Positions 1-7,657 of a stretch of 64,000 bases of DNA are shown here, in pieces. The stretch is taken from contig NZ_JACBZS010000001.1 in assembly GCF_013408305.1 (NCBI RefSeq), positions 496,001 to 560,000 of the forward strand, in the 5' to 3' direction. Numbering within the stretch: the stretch's first letter is position 1; every line of letters begins with the position of its first letter. The position numbers and the translations under genes are program-made. This DNA comes from Naumannella cuiyingiana (GTDB lineage Bacteria > Actinomycetota > Actinomycetes > Propionibacteriales > Propionibacteriaceae). A model generated the notes under the pieces. It was not told where the DNA came from, did no database searches, and saw only the letters and a list, made by a program, of their open reading frames with translations.

Positions 1-174
1 GAGGTAGAGCCGCCGCCAGCCCGGGTGCCGGGCGAACACCGGCTCGAACGCGCCGGTCATCAGCCGGTGATCGCAGGTGAATCCGTGCAGCGCCACGACG
101 GTGCCGAGCTGTTCGCCGGTCGCGGGGAGATCGAGGTAGTGCACGCGGGAGAGCGGAAGATCGAGGAAGGGCAT
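1..174 (-). CDS. Alpha/beta hydrolase, N-terminal fragment (runs off the window)
   Basis: The first 58 codons of a minus-strand gene that continues beyond position 1. The start is ATG at 174 (a GTG two codons earlier is possible). The visible residues include VVALHGFTCDHRLM, which has the beta-strand/HG oxyanion-hole signature found near the N-terminus of alpha/beta-hydrolase fold enzymes. The nucleophile and histidine lie outside the window, so substrate and class cannot be judged. It follows the LysR gene on the same strand after a 77-bp gap and may be co-transcribed with it. Confidence 0.6.
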   Translation of the reverse strand, partial: MPFLDLPLSRVHYLDLPATGEQLGTVVALHGFTCDHRLMTGAFEPVFARHPGWRRLYL

Positions 175-251
175 GGCCACATTGTTCTGCGTCGCGGCCG
201 GGCCGCGCTCCCGGTCCGCGCCTCGACCCTGCGGCGCCGGATCGGCGACGG

Positions 252-1166
252 TCAGCGGTCCCGGGGCGCGGCGGCGGCCGGATCGGCGAGATCGGCGCTC
301 AGCGCGAGCACCCGGCGCAGCGCCGGATTGGGATCGGCCTCGCGCCAGACGAGCTGGGTGGGTGAGGCCTCGACGTCGTCGGCGAGCGGGACGACCACGA
401 TCCCGTCGCGGCCCATCGCGTCCAGCGCGAGATCGGTGTTCAGCGTGATCCCCACACCCGAGGCGACGAGCGCGATCTTGCTCCAGGTGTCGGGCGCCTC
501 CTGCACGATCCGGGGCACGAAGCCGCGGTCGGCGGCCAGCCGGACGAACTCCTCGCGCAGCACCGAGCCGGCCGACGGCGGGAAGGCCACCCACGGCTCC
601 TCGGCGAGCTCGGCCATCGCCAGCTCAGCCCGCCCGGCGAGCGGATGGGAGTCGGGCAGTACGACCACGAACCGGCCGCGGCGCATCGGCCTGGCGGCCA
701 TCCCGGGCGGCGGCCCCGGCGTCATCAGGAGCGCCAGGTCGAGCCGGCCGGCGAGGATCAGGCCGACCGCCTCGGCGCCATACGTGTGGGACTGCAGCAC
801 GAGGTCGATCCCCGGGTGACGGTTGCGCACGGCCCGGGCGAGCCGGCTGATCAGGTGCTGCGTGGACGGGCCGGTGAAACTGATCCGGACGGTGCCGACC
901 TCGCCCTCCCCGGCCGAGCGGACCGCCAGCCGGGCGGCGTCCAGCGCGGCGAGCACCGCTCGCGCGGGCTCGACCAGGGCCGCGCCCTGAGCGGTCAGCG
1001 AGACCCGCCGGGTGGTCCGATCGAAGAGCTGGGCGCCCACCCCGCGCTCGAGCTGGCGGATCATCCGGCTGAGCGGCGGCTGGGCGATGTGCAGCCGCTC
1101 GGCGGCGCGGCCGAAGTGCAGTTCCTCGGCGACCGCGAGGAACGCGCGGAGCTGGGCGACGTCCAT
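252..1166 (-). CDS. LysR-family transcriptional regulator
   Basis: A 304-residue protein with the standard LysR layout. The winged helix-turn-helix is at residues 1-60 (MDVAQLRAFLAVAEELHFGR, then AERLHIAQPPLSRMIRQLE and LFDRTTRRVSLT), followed by the two-lobed effector-binding domain. A longer open frame continues upstream, but homology begins at ATG 1166. The gene is divergent from the acyl-CoA dehydrogenase operon, and the 117-bp gap holds a TTGAT-N11-ATCAA box. The usual LysR arrangement makes this operon the likely target and an acyl-CoA or acid intermediate the likely effector; that is inference. Confidence 0.9.
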   Translation of the reverse strand: MDVAQLRAFLAVAEELHFGRAAERLHIAQPPLSRMIRQLERGVGAQLFDRTTRRVSLTAQGAALVEPARAVLAALDAARLAVRSAGEGEVGTVRISFTGPSTQHLISRLARAVRNRHPGIDLVLQSHTYGAEAVGLILAGRLDLALLMTPGPPPGMAARPMRRGRFVVVLPDSHPLAGRAELAMAELAEEPWVAFPPSAGSVLREEFVRLAADRGFVPRIVQEAPDTWSKIALVASGVGITLNTDLALDAMGRDGIVVVPLADDVEASPTQLVWREADPNPALRRVLALSADLADPAAAAPRDR

Positions 1167-1186
1167 CCCGCCGATGCTCGCACAGT

Positions 1187-1207
1187 TTGATGCTCGGTGA
1201 GTATCAA
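1187..1207. promoter_or_regulatory. LysR-type operator, TTGAT-N11-ATCAA
   Basis: TTGAT at 1187-1191 and its exact reverse complement ATCAA at 1203-1207 are separated by 11 bases, giving the classic T-N11-A core of LysR sites. It lies 20 bp upstream of the LysR start and 76 bp upstream of the dehydrogenase start. A TTGACG -35-like hexamer for the rightward operon begins 19 bp downstream at 1227. Confidence 0.65.
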
Positions 1208-1283
1208 TTCCATGGCATTTTCCAGCTTGACGGTTAGCAATCGGCCGACGGAGGATCGGACCCGTCAACGGAGGGGATGGTCG

Positions 1284-2447
1284 ATGGAGACGGCGGAGTT
1301 CGATGCGGTGCTCGCGACGGTTCGCGACCTGCTCGACTCCGAGGTGATCCCCGCCGAGCGTGAGATCGAGGAGACCGACCGGGTTCCCGATCGGCTGCGC
1401 CGCAAGGCCGCCGACATGGGCCTGTTCGGCTACGCACTGCCGGAGCGCCACGGCGGCCTGGACCTTTCGATGACCGAGGAGGTGCGGCTCGCCATCGAGC
1501 TGGGCCGCGGCCCGATCGCCTTCCGTTCGATGTTCGGGACCAACAACGGGATCGCAGGCCAGGTGCTGGTCAACTTCGGCACGCCGCAACAGCAGGAGCG
1601 CTGGCTGCCGGGGATGGCGGCTGGCGAGGTGATCGGCGCCTTCGCGCTGACCGAGCCCGAGGCCGGCTCCGACCCGTCCGGCCTGACCACCAAGGCGGTG
1701 CGCGACGGCGACGGCTATCTGATCAACGGGGCCAAGCGGTTCATCACCAATGCCGATGTCGCCGACGTGTTCCTGGTGTTCGCGCGCACCGGCGATCCCG
1801 CCGACGGCAACCGCTCCATCTCGGTCTTCGCGGTCCCCCGCGACACCCCGGGCCTGTCGGTCGGGCCGTCGGACCAGAAGATGGGCCAGCGCGGCGCGCA
1901 CACCGCCGAGGTCTGGTTCGACTCCGTCCGGGTCGGCGCGGACGCATTGGTCGGCGGCCGCGAGAACGACGGCTTCGCCGCGGCCATGCGCTCGCTGGCC
2001 AAGGGCCGGTTGCACATGGCTGGCATCGCGGTCGGCATGGCGGACCGGCTGATCGAGGAGTCCACGCGGCACGCACTGGTGACCCGGCAGGGCGGTACGC
2101 CGATCGCCGACTTCCAGCTCGTCCAGGCGATGCTCGCCGACTGCGCGACCGAGGCATACGCCGGCCGGGCGATGGTGCTGGCCGCCGCCCGCGAGTTCGA
2201 TGCCGGCACCGACACGCGGCTGGCGCCGTCCGCGGCGAAGCTGTGGTGCACCGAGATGGCCGGACGGGTGGCCGACCGGGCGGTGCAGATCCACGGCGGC
2301 TCCGGCTATCTGCGCGAGTCGGCCGCAGAACGCTTCTACCGCGACGCCCGGCTGCTGCGCCTCTACGAGGGCACCAGCGAGATCCAGCGCGTGATCGTGG
2401 CTCGCCAACTGCTGCGCCGCCACGCCGAACCGAAGGGAAGATCGTGA
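1284..2447 (+). CDS. Acyl-CoA dehydrogenase
   Basis: A 387-residue flavoenzyme that introduces the alpha,beta double bond into an acyl-CoA. The FAD/substrate motif ALTEPEAGSDPSG is near residues 120-132. The C-terminal four-helix domain includes the QIHGGSGYLRES stretch, and YEGTSEIQ near the C-terminus carries the usual catalytic glutamate. Length is normal for the family. The open frame extends to 1197, but ATG 1284 follows GGAGGGG at a good distance and starts where homology begins. Its stop overlaps the thiolase start by 4 bp, so it is the first gene of a three-gene beta-oxidation operon. The substrate acyl chain cannot be read from sequence. Confidence 0.9.
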   Translation: METAEFDAVLATVRDLLDSEVIPAEREIEETDRVPDRLRRKAADMGLFGYALPERHGGLDLSMTEEVRLAIELGRGPIAFRSMFGTNNGIAGQVLVNFGTPQQQERWLPGMAAGEVIGAFALTEPEAGSDPSGLTTKAVRDGDGYLINGAKRFITNADVADVFLVFARTGDPADGNRSISVFAVPRDTPGLSVGPSDQKMGQRGAHTAEVWFDSVRVGADALVGGRENDGFAAAMRSLAKGRLHMAGIAVGMADRLIEESTRHALVTRQGGTPIADFQLVQAMLADCATEAYAGRAMVLAAAREFDAGTDTRLAPSAAKLWCTEMAGRVADRAVQIHGGSGYLRESAAERFYRDARLLRLYEGTSEIQRVIVARQLLRRHAEPKGRS

Positions 2448-3661
2448 CCAACCCCGAGATCGTGATCGCCGCGCCCTACCGCACACCGGTCGGTGGTTTC
2501 GGCGGGAGCCTGCGGCCCGTCTCGGCCGCCGACCTGGCGAGCGGGCTGCTGCGCGGGCTGATCGAGCGCACGGAGCTCGACCCGGCCGAGGTGGACGAGG
2601 TGATCCTCGGCAACTGCAACCCGACCAACGAGGCGCCGGCGATCGGGCGGGTGGTGGCGCTCGACGCCGGCCTGCCGATCACCACGACCGGGCAGCAACT
2701 GGACCGCAGATGTGGCTCGGGGTTGCAGGCGATTCTCACGGCCGCGGGACAGATCGCGACCGGCGGTTCCCGTCTGGTGCTGGCGGGCGGCACGGAGTCC
2801 ATGAGCAATGCGCCGTTCTACACCCTCGACATGCGTTGGGGTACGCGCGCCGGCGACACCACGATGCGCGACGGGCTGGGCCGCGGGCGGGTGACCGCGG
2901 GCGGGAAGAACTTCCCCGTGCCGGGCGGAATGTTGGAGACGGCGGAGAACCTGCGGCGCGAGTACCGGATCAGCCGCGAGGCGCAGGACGAGCTCGCGCT
3001 CGAATCGCACCGACGCGCGGTCGCCGCCCAGCGCGCCGGCCTGTTCGACGACGAGATCATTCCCGTCCGCTTCGCCACCCGCAAGGGCGAGGTCACGGTC
3101 GAGATCGACGAGCACCCGCGCGCGGACGCCTCGCTGGAGGCGCTGGCCAAGCTGCGCCCGATCCTGCTCGCCGACGACCCCGAGGCGACGGTCACCGCCG
3201 GCAACGCCAGCGGCCAGAACGACGCCGCGGCGCTGGTGATCGTGACGACGCGCGAGCATGCCGAGCGTCTCGGGTTGCAGCCGCTGGCGCGGCTGGTCTC
3301 CTGGGCCGTGGCGGGGGTCGAGCCCGCTCGGATGGGGATCGGTCCGGTCCCGGCCACCGCCGCCGCGCTGGAACGAGCCGGGCTCGGTCTGGCCGACATC
3401 GACCTGATCGAGTTGAACGAGGCGTTCGCGGCACAGGCACTCGCGGTGATGACCGAGTGGGGTTTCACCGAGACCGACCGCGAGCGCACCAATGTGCACG
3501 GTTCGGGCATCTCGCTCGGACACCCGGTCGGCGCCACCGGGGCCCGGATGACCGGTCACCTGGCGCGCGAACTCAACCGGACGGGCGCTCGCCGTGGTCT
3601 GGTTACGATGTGCATCGGAGGCGGACAAGGCCTCGCAGCGATCTTCGAAAGGGTGGAGTGA
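2444..3661 (+). CDS. Acetyl-CoA acyltransferase (thiolase)
   Basis: A 405-residue thiolase, translationally coupled to the dehydrogenase through a GTGA overlap. The acyl-accepting cysteine is in DRRCGSGLQA near residue 88, followed by GGTESMSNAPF, NEAFAAQAL, the histidine motif GHPVGATGARM, and the second cysteine in MCIGGGQGLA. All residues of an active degradative or biosynthetic thiolase are present. With the dehydrogenase and the MaoC hydratase it would cover dehydrogenation, hydration and thiolysis; no 3-hydroxyacyl-CoA dehydrogenase is encoded here. A longer open frame begins inside the preceding gene but lacks homology. Confidence 0.92.
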   Translation: MTNPEIVIAAPYRTPVGGFGGSLRPVSAADLASGLLRGLIERTELDPAEVDEVILGNCNPTNEAPAIGRVVALDAGLPITTTGQQLDRRCGSGLQAILTAAGQIATGGSRLVLAGGTESMSNAPFYTLDMRWGTRAGDTTMRDGLGRGRVTAGGKNFPVPGGMLETAENLRREYRISREAQDELALESHRRAVAAQRAGLFDDEIIPVRFATRKGEVTVEIDEHPRADASLEALAKLRPILLADDPEATVTAGNASGQNDAAALVIVTTREHAERLGLQPLARLVSWAVAGVEPARMGIGPVPATAAALERAGLGLADIDLIELNEAFAAQALAVMTEWGFTETDRERTNVHGSGISLGHPVGATGARMTGHLARELNRTGARRGLVTMCIGGGQGLAAIFERVE

Positions 3662-3664
3662 CGG

Positions 3665-4120
3665 ATGGTACGCAAGATCAACTCGGCGGAGGAGCTGGAG
3701 GCGCTGGCCGGTGCGGAGCTCGGCACCAGCGACTGGGTGGAGGTGACCCAGGAGCGGATCAATCAGTTCGCCGACGCCACCGGTGATCACCAGTGGATCC
3801 ACGTCGACATCGAGCGGGCGAATGCCGGCCCGTTCGGTGGGCCGATCGCACACGGCTTCCTCACCCTTTCCATGATCCCGGTGCTGGGCGCACAGATCAG
3901 CGCCATCGACTTCGGCTCGGCGAAGATCAATTACGGGCTGAACAAGGTGCGCTTCATGACCCCGGTCCCGGCCGGTGGCCGGATCCGCGCCCACGCTCGC
4001 GCCGCAGAGGTGAATCGGCTGGAGAAGGGCATCCAGTTGATCACCGAATACACCATCGAGCTGGAAGGCAGCGATCGCCCGGCCTGTGTGGCCGAGATGA
4101 TCATGCTGATCATTCCCTGA
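3665..4120 (+). CDS. MaoC/NodN-like enoyl-CoA hydratase
   Basis: A 151-residue single hot-dog domain. The segment FADATGDHQWIHVD near residues 35-48 contains the Asp and His pair of R-specific enoyl-CoA hydratases, in the NodN-like form where the usual Asn-Pro is replaced by HQW. GPFGGPIAHGFLTLS follows, as is usual. It begins 3 bp after the thiolase stop and closes the operon. The expected reaction is hydration of a 2-enoyl-CoA, but a relaxed acyl specificity or a non-fatty-acid substrate is possible. Confidence 0.87.
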   Translation: MVRKINSAEELEALAGAELGTSDWVEVTQERINQFADATGDHQWIHVDIERANAGPFGGPIAHGFLTLSMIPVLGAQISAIDFGSAKINYGLNKVRFMTPVPAGGRIRAHARAAEVNRLEKGIQLITEYTIELEGSDRPACVAEMIMLIIP

Positions 4121-4132
4121 CGCTGCGCTCCG

Positions 4133-4459
4133 TCACTGCTCACGGGCGGTGATGCAGACATCGACCTCGAGCTCGCGGGCCGTCGCCCCGAGCGCCGCGG
4201 CCGCCCGGCGCTGGGCTTCGGCGACCACCTCGATCGGTACCTGCCCGGCGGCGACGACCACGTCGGCGTTGACGATGGCGCGGCCATTGACGACCCGCAG
4301 GTCGACCTCGACCGTCTCACCGTCCCCGAGGGCCTTTCGGGCGAGCCCGCGCAGCACGGCGCGCGGATTCGGGTGCAGCCGGACCACGCCGGGCGTCGCG
4401 CGCAACTCGTCGGCGATCAGGTCGGCAAGCGCCCCCGGGTCCAACTCACTCGTCGTCAT
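4133..4459 (-). CDS. Small Asp23/Gls24-like protein
   Basis: A 108-residue acidic protein with no membrane segment. Its layout (an N-terminal helical stretch, then VEVDLRVVNGRAIVNADVVV and VPIEVVAEAQRRAAAALG, ending VDVCITAREQ) resembles a reduced Asp23/Gls24 (DUF322) fold. The assignment is weak on its own and is helped by position: it overlaps the zinc-finger/Asp23 fusion by 14 bp and is the last gene of the sigma-factor operon. It could be an extra subunit of the membrane-associated Asp23 assembly encoded by the opposite arm. Confidence 0.55.
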   Translation of the reverse strand: MTTSELDPGALADLIADELRATPGVVRLHPNPRAVLRGLARKALGDGETVEVDLRVVNGRAIVNADVVVAAGQVPIEVVAEAQRRAAAALGATARELEVDVCITAREQ

Positions 4460-5024
4460 GGACGTCCTCCACGCTCAGATCGACCACCGCTCCCGGTAGT
4501 CCCAGATCGCGCTCCAGCCGGGCGATGACCGCCGCCCGGATCCGCTCGACCAGCCCGGGGCTCAACTCACGGGCGGCGACCGAGAGGCCGATCCGCAGCC
4601 GCAGCGGCTCCCCGGGCTCGGCCAGCCCGCCCACCGTGCACCCGCGGGGTCGGACCCCGGCGATGGTCGAGGCGCCGTCACGGGCGAGCTGGGCGATCGC
4701 GGCCTCGCGAATCCGGATCTCGCCGAACTCGGTCCGCCGCAGCGGCAACCGCCGGCCACCCCGCAGCTCCGAGCGGACCACGTGCATGATCGACGCCTTC
4801 ACCGCCACGTCCAGGTGCTGCTCCGGATCGGAATCCGCGCTGTCGCGCCACTGCGCCGCCACTTCGTGAATCTCACGCAGACTCTCCCGGGCCCGGCCAC
4901 ATTCCGGGCAGTCCCGCTCGTGCTCGTCGGGCGGTCGGTCCAGGCCGGCCCACACCTGTTCGAGCGTGCGCCCGCAGGCGAGCGTGCCGGCGGCATCGGC
5001 CGTCCGAGGTGCCCTCATCTCCAT
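4446..5024 (-). CDS. Zinc-finger (anti-sigma-like) protein fused to an Asp23-like domain
   Basis: A 192-residue protein. The N-terminal part (residues about 10-50) has H-x3-C-x2-C (HERDCPECG), the signature of zinc-binding anti-sigma domains. The C-terminal part from about residue 85 (EIRIREAAIAQLARDGASTI, then LRLRIGLSVAARELSPGL, ending in VVDLSVEDV) resembles Asp23/Gls24. It directly follows the ECF sigma gene with a 10-bp overlap. ATG 5024 is preferred over ATG 5018 because AAAGGAA sits at proper distance. I infer that it restrains the sigma factor and senses the state of the Asp23 layer. There is no transmembrane segment. Confidence 0.65.
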   Translation of the reverse strand: MEMRAPRTADAAGTLACGRTLEQVWAGLDRPPDEHERDCPECGRARESLREIHEVAAQWRDSADSDPEQHLDVAVKASIMHVVRSELRGGRRLPLRRTEFGEIRIREAAIAQLARDGASTIAGVRPRGCTVGGLAEPGEPLRLRIGLSVAARELSPGLVERIRAAVIARLERDLGLPGAVVDLSVEDVHDDE

Positions 5025-5653
5025 TCGGCCATTCCTTTCGCCAGCGACGCGCGGGCGCGGGCGAGTTGCCCGCGTACGCCGCCCTCCGTCGTCCGGACGA
5101 TGCGCGCGATCTCGGCGCAACCGAACCCGTCCAGCTCGCGCAGGATCCAGCACGCACGCTGATTCGGCGGCAGCTCGCGGACCAGCACCGCGAGCGCCTG
5201 CCACTGTGCCCCGTGCACGGCCGCGCCCTCCGGCCCGGGGCCGTCCGCGGCCTCGGCGTCGAGCAGGGTACGCCCGGCCGGATCCGGCGCATCGAGCGAC
5301 TCCGGTGCCGGCGTCCGCGCACGCTGACGCAACTGGTCGAGGCAGCGGTGAGTGGCGCCGCGGTAGAGCCATGCCCGGAAGTGCGCGGGCTCGTTCAACT
5401 GGTCCAGGCGGCGCCACGTCGCGACCAGGCTGTCCTGGGTGACGTCCTCGGCCTCCGCGCGATCGCCGAGCATCCGCAGCGCGTGCCGGAAGATCGGCCC
5501 CTGGTAGCGATCCACCAGCGCCTCGAATGCGGCCACATCGCCATCCCGCGACCGGGCCACCAGCGTTGCGTCGTCCTGCCCGGCGAGCGGATCTCCGGGC
5601 TCGGTTCGTGCATCAGGCGCGGACGCCTCACGCACGGGTGACGATGTCGACAC
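5015..5653 (-). CDS. ECF-type RNA polymerase sigma factor
   Basis: A 212-residue sigma factor with region 2 (DDATLVARSRDGDVAAFEAL, then GDRAEAEDVTQDSLVATWR) and region 4 (LAVLVRELPPNQRACWILRE, then FGCAEIARIVRTTEGGVRGQ). There is no region 3, which is typical for ECF sigmas. The frame is open to ATG 5698, but that codon lies inside a perfect CRP-type palindrome (5691-5706), so GTG 5653 is the more likely start; this is not certain. The next gene encodes a protein with an HxxxCxxC zinc motif, the usual partner arrangement. Confidence 0.85.
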   Translation of the reverse strand: MSTSSPVREASAPDARTEPGDPLAGQDDATLVARSRDGDVAAFEALVDRYQGPIFRHALRMLGDRAEAEDVTQDSLVATWRRLDQLNEPAHFRAWLYRGATHRCLDQLRQRARTPAPESLDAPDPAGRTLLDAEAADGPGPEGAAVHGAQWQALAVLVRELPPNQRACWILRELDGFGCAEIARIVRTTEGGVRGQLARARASLAKGMAEWR

Positions 5654-5690
5654 GGCCCCAAATATGCCACGATCCGCTCCCCGAAGGTTT

Positions 5691-5706
5691 TGTGACATAG
5701 ATCACA
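5691..5706. promoter_or_regulatory. Perfect CRP-type operator TGTGA-N6-TCACA
   Basis: TGTGA (5691-5695), six bases, TCACA (5702-5706): an exact match to the CRP/Glx-family consensus palindrome. It sits in the 130-bp region between the divergent ECF sigma gene (start 5653) and the Asp23 operon (start 5784), so one bound dimer could affect both arms. The regulator gene is not in this window. Confidence 0.6.
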
Positions 5707-5783
5707 CGCATCGGCGCGTGAGGATTCCCGCGTACCGGCGTCTTCAACAGTGCAAGCCCAACGGTTGCGGAAAGGAACCCATC

Positions 5784-6305
5784 ATGACCAACCCGACCAC
5801 CAAGTCCACCGACAAGCCCGCCGGCACGAGCACCTCCACCGGCGGCAACGAGGTCGCGCGTGCCGAGTCCAAGCAGCTCGACGCTCTGCACACCGAGCAG
5901 GGCGACACCACGATCGCCGATCAGGTCGTCGCCAAGCTGGCCGGCCTCGCTGCCCGCGAGGTCGAGGGCGTCTACGCCATGGGCAATGCGGCGCGCCGCA
6001 CCCTGAACGCCATCGCCGAGCGCATCCCCGGCTCGCAGACCAATGTCACCGGCGGGGTGAGCGTCGAGAAGGGCGAGCGCCAGGCCGCGGTCGACATGAC
6101 CATCATCACCGAGTACGGCTACCCGATCGCCGATGTCGCACAGAACCTGCGCGACGCCGTGATCAAGGCCGTCGAGTTCGGCACCGGCCTCGAGGTGATC
6201 GAGGTCAACATCAACGTCACCGACGTGCAGCTCCCGGAGGACGCCAGCGACGACTCCGCCGGCAACGGCGGTGGCGACAAGAAGGACCGTCCGGAACTGC
6301 AGTGA
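5784..6305 (+). CDS. Asp23/Gls24-family envelope stress protein
   Basis: A 173-residue cytosolic protein of the alkaline-shock family. The conserved core spans about residues 45-150: TTIADQVVAKLAGLAAREVE, then GVYAMG, VTGGVSVEKGERQAAVDMTI, and LEVIEVNINVTDVQLP. The N- and C-terminal tails are Thr/Ser- and Asp/Gly-rich. AAAGGAA precedes ATG 5784. In Firmicutes Asp23 is held under the membrane by AmaP, and the same partner types follow here. It is the first gene of a five-gene plus-strand set, separated from the second by a 168-bp gap with a strong hairpin. Confidence 0.87.
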   Translation: MTNPTTKSTDKPAGTSTSTGGNEVARAESKQLDALHTEQGDTTIADQVVAKLAGLAAREVEGVYAMGNAARRTLNAIAERIPGSQTNVTGGVSVEKGERQAAVDMTIITEYGYPIADVAQNLRDAVIKAVEFGTGLEVIEVNINVTDVQLPEDASDDSAGNGGGDKKDRPELQ

Positions 6306-6326
6306 CCTGCGGGCCGGCCTGAGGGC

Positions 6327-6365
6327 GTGCCGGGGCACGAAGCCCCCCGTACCGTGTCCCGGCAC
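6327..6365 (+). terminator. Strong hairpin between Asp23 and DUF2273 genes
   Basis: GTGCCGGGGCACG (6327-6339) pairs with CGTGTCCCGGCAC (6353-6365): a 13-bp stem with a single G-U pair and a 13-base loop. No T-run follows. It starts 21 bp after the Asp23 stop. It could be an intrinsic-like or partial terminator that lets Asp23 be made in excess over the downstream membrane proteins, or a 3'-end stabiliser. Confidence 0.55.
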
Positions 6366-6473
6366 CCCGCGGCCGCGCCAATCCGCAAGAATCTCACCAG
6401 TTCCGATTCCACAGTTTTCGGGGGCCCATTCCCGTTCGGCCACCGCTGGTGGCACAAGTCGAGGAGAAAGCAG

Positions 6474-6656
6474 ATGAACAACACCCAGTTCGCGATCATC
6501 GTGGGTATGGCCCTCGGCGCCATCGCGATCATTGCCGGCTTCGTGCCGTTGTTGATCACCGCGATCGGCGGGGCTGTCGGTTGGCTGGTGGCCCAGGTCG
6601 TCTCGGGCCGGATCGACGTCTCCCAGCTCACCGGCCGGGCGGGCGATCGGCGATGA
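6474..6656 (+). CDS. DUF2273-like small membrane protein
   Basis: A 60-residue protein made of two adjacent hydrophobic segments (TQFAIIVGMALGAIAIIAGF and the following VPLLITAIGGAVGWLVAQVV) and a short polar tail. This is the shape of DUF2273 proteins, which accompany Asp23 genes in many Gram-positive operons. ATG 6474 follows GAGGAGAAAG; the open frame upstream has no homology. Its stop overlaps the next start (ATGA). Confidence 0.75.
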   Translation: MNNTQFAIIVGMALGAIAIIAGFVPLLITAIGGAVGWLVAQVVSGRIDVSQLTGRAGDRR

Positions 6657-7066
6657 CCATCGTCGACCCCCGCGTGGACGTCGACAACAGCGCAGCCTCG
6701 CAGATCCCCGCGGCCGACCGCGGGCGGCTGCGGATCGATCGACGAGTCGTGGAGAAGATCGCCTCCCAGGCCGCCAGCGAGGTCTCCGCCGCGGGCGGCA
6801 CCTCGGGCGGATTCCTGGGCATCGGAGCCCGCCGCGACTTCGACGCCCGGCCCAAGGTCTCGGTGGACCTGCGCGGTGACTCCGCGACGATCGCCGTCAC
6901 CTGCGGGGTTGCCTATCCCGCGCCGCTGCGCGAGACCACCGACGCGGTCCGCGCCCACGTGCACGACCAGGTCGAGCGCCAGGTCGGCATCACCGTCGAC
7001 CGGGTGGACATCGATGTCGCCTGGCTGTCCCGCGCCGACACCGGGGTCGCCCGGCACCTTCGTTGA
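6653..7066 (+). CDS. Asp23/Gls24-family protein (second copy)
   Basis: A 137-residue Asp23-like protein: RLRIDRRVVEKIASQAASEV, a glycine-rich insert (AAGGTSGGFLGIGARR) where the first copy has a longer loop, then PKVSVDLRGDSATIAVTCGV, and VGITVDRVDIDVAWL at the end. No signal peptide or membrane segment. It overlaps the DUF2273-like gene by 4 bp, so translation is probably coupled. The paralogue at 5784 suggests hetero-oligomers in the Asp23 layer. Confidence 0.8.
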   Translation: MTIVDPRVDVDNSAASQIPAADRGRLRIDRRVVEKIASQAASEVSAAGGTSGGFLGIGARRDFDARPKVSVDLRGDSATIAVTCGVAYPAPLRETTDAVRAHVHDQVERQVGITVDRVDIDVAWLSRADTGVARHLR

Positions 7067-7078
7067 GGAGATGATCAC

Positions 7079-7636
7079 ATGGCACGCTCTTCCATGATCA
7101 GGCACGCGCAACGGCGTACCCCCGCGATCATCGTGGCCGTGCTGCTGGCCGGGCTCGGCTTTGTCGCCGCCTGGGCCGGCATCGAGGCCTCGATCACCCG
7201 GAACCTGCCGAGCTGGCTGGCCTGGCTGCCCCAGCGGCTACAGGACACGAGCTGGTTCTCACCGAGCATCATCGTCGCTTCCGTGCTGGCCGTCCTGCTC
7301 GGCCTACTGCTGATCGTGCTCGCCGTGAAGCCGGGCGCGACCTCCGCCCTGGCGGTCAGGCCGCCACAGGACCCGGAGGCGATCGCCAGCAGCGACGTTG
7401 CCCTGGCGCGCTCCGCCCTCGCCCGTATCTCCGGCGCCCGCGCCGCGCAGATCGACGGCGTCGACGGGGTATCGGTCAGCGCCGGTGCGCGTTCGGTCCG
7501 GCTCATCGTCAAGACGGCCGCGGCCGATCCGACGGCGGTTCGCACCGCGGTCACCGAGCAGGTGCAGGAGCGCCTGGACGGGATCGGTTTCGTCCGCACC
7601 CCCAAGGTTTCCACCACGGCACGCCGGACGGCGTGA
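7079..7636 (+). CDS. Membrane protein of the Asp23 operon (AmaP/DUF6286-like)
   Basis: A 185-residue protein with two transmembrane helices (about residues 15-35 and 62-84) and a C-terminal cytosolic domain containing VALARSALARISGARAAQID and RSVRLIVKTAA. The topology (hairpin plus soluble Asp23-like tail) matches proteins that anchor Asp23 to the membrane. GAGGAG lies 8 bases before ATG 7079. Family naming is tentative. Confidence 0.65.
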   Translation: MARSSMIRHAQRRTPAIIVAVLLAGLGFVAAWAGIEASITRNLPSWLAWLPQRLQDTSWFSPSIIVASVLAVLLGLLLIVLAVKPGATSALAVRPPQDPEAIASSDVALARSALARISGARAAQIDGVDGVSVSAGARSVRLIVKTAAADPTAVRTAVTEQVQERLDGIGFVRTPKVSTTARRTA

Positions 7637-7657
7637 CCCGGATTCGAGGAGTTGATC

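Noticed and set aside
252-2486. A single 744-codon minus-strand frame
   Set aside because: Only its last 304 codons encode a LysR protein; the upstream part is antisense to the acyl-CoA dehydrogenase and non-homologous.
5654-5698. N-terminal extension of the ECF sigma factor to ATG 5698
   Set aside because: No ribosome-binding site, and the codon lies inside a perfect CRP-type palindrome; the extension has no sigma homology.
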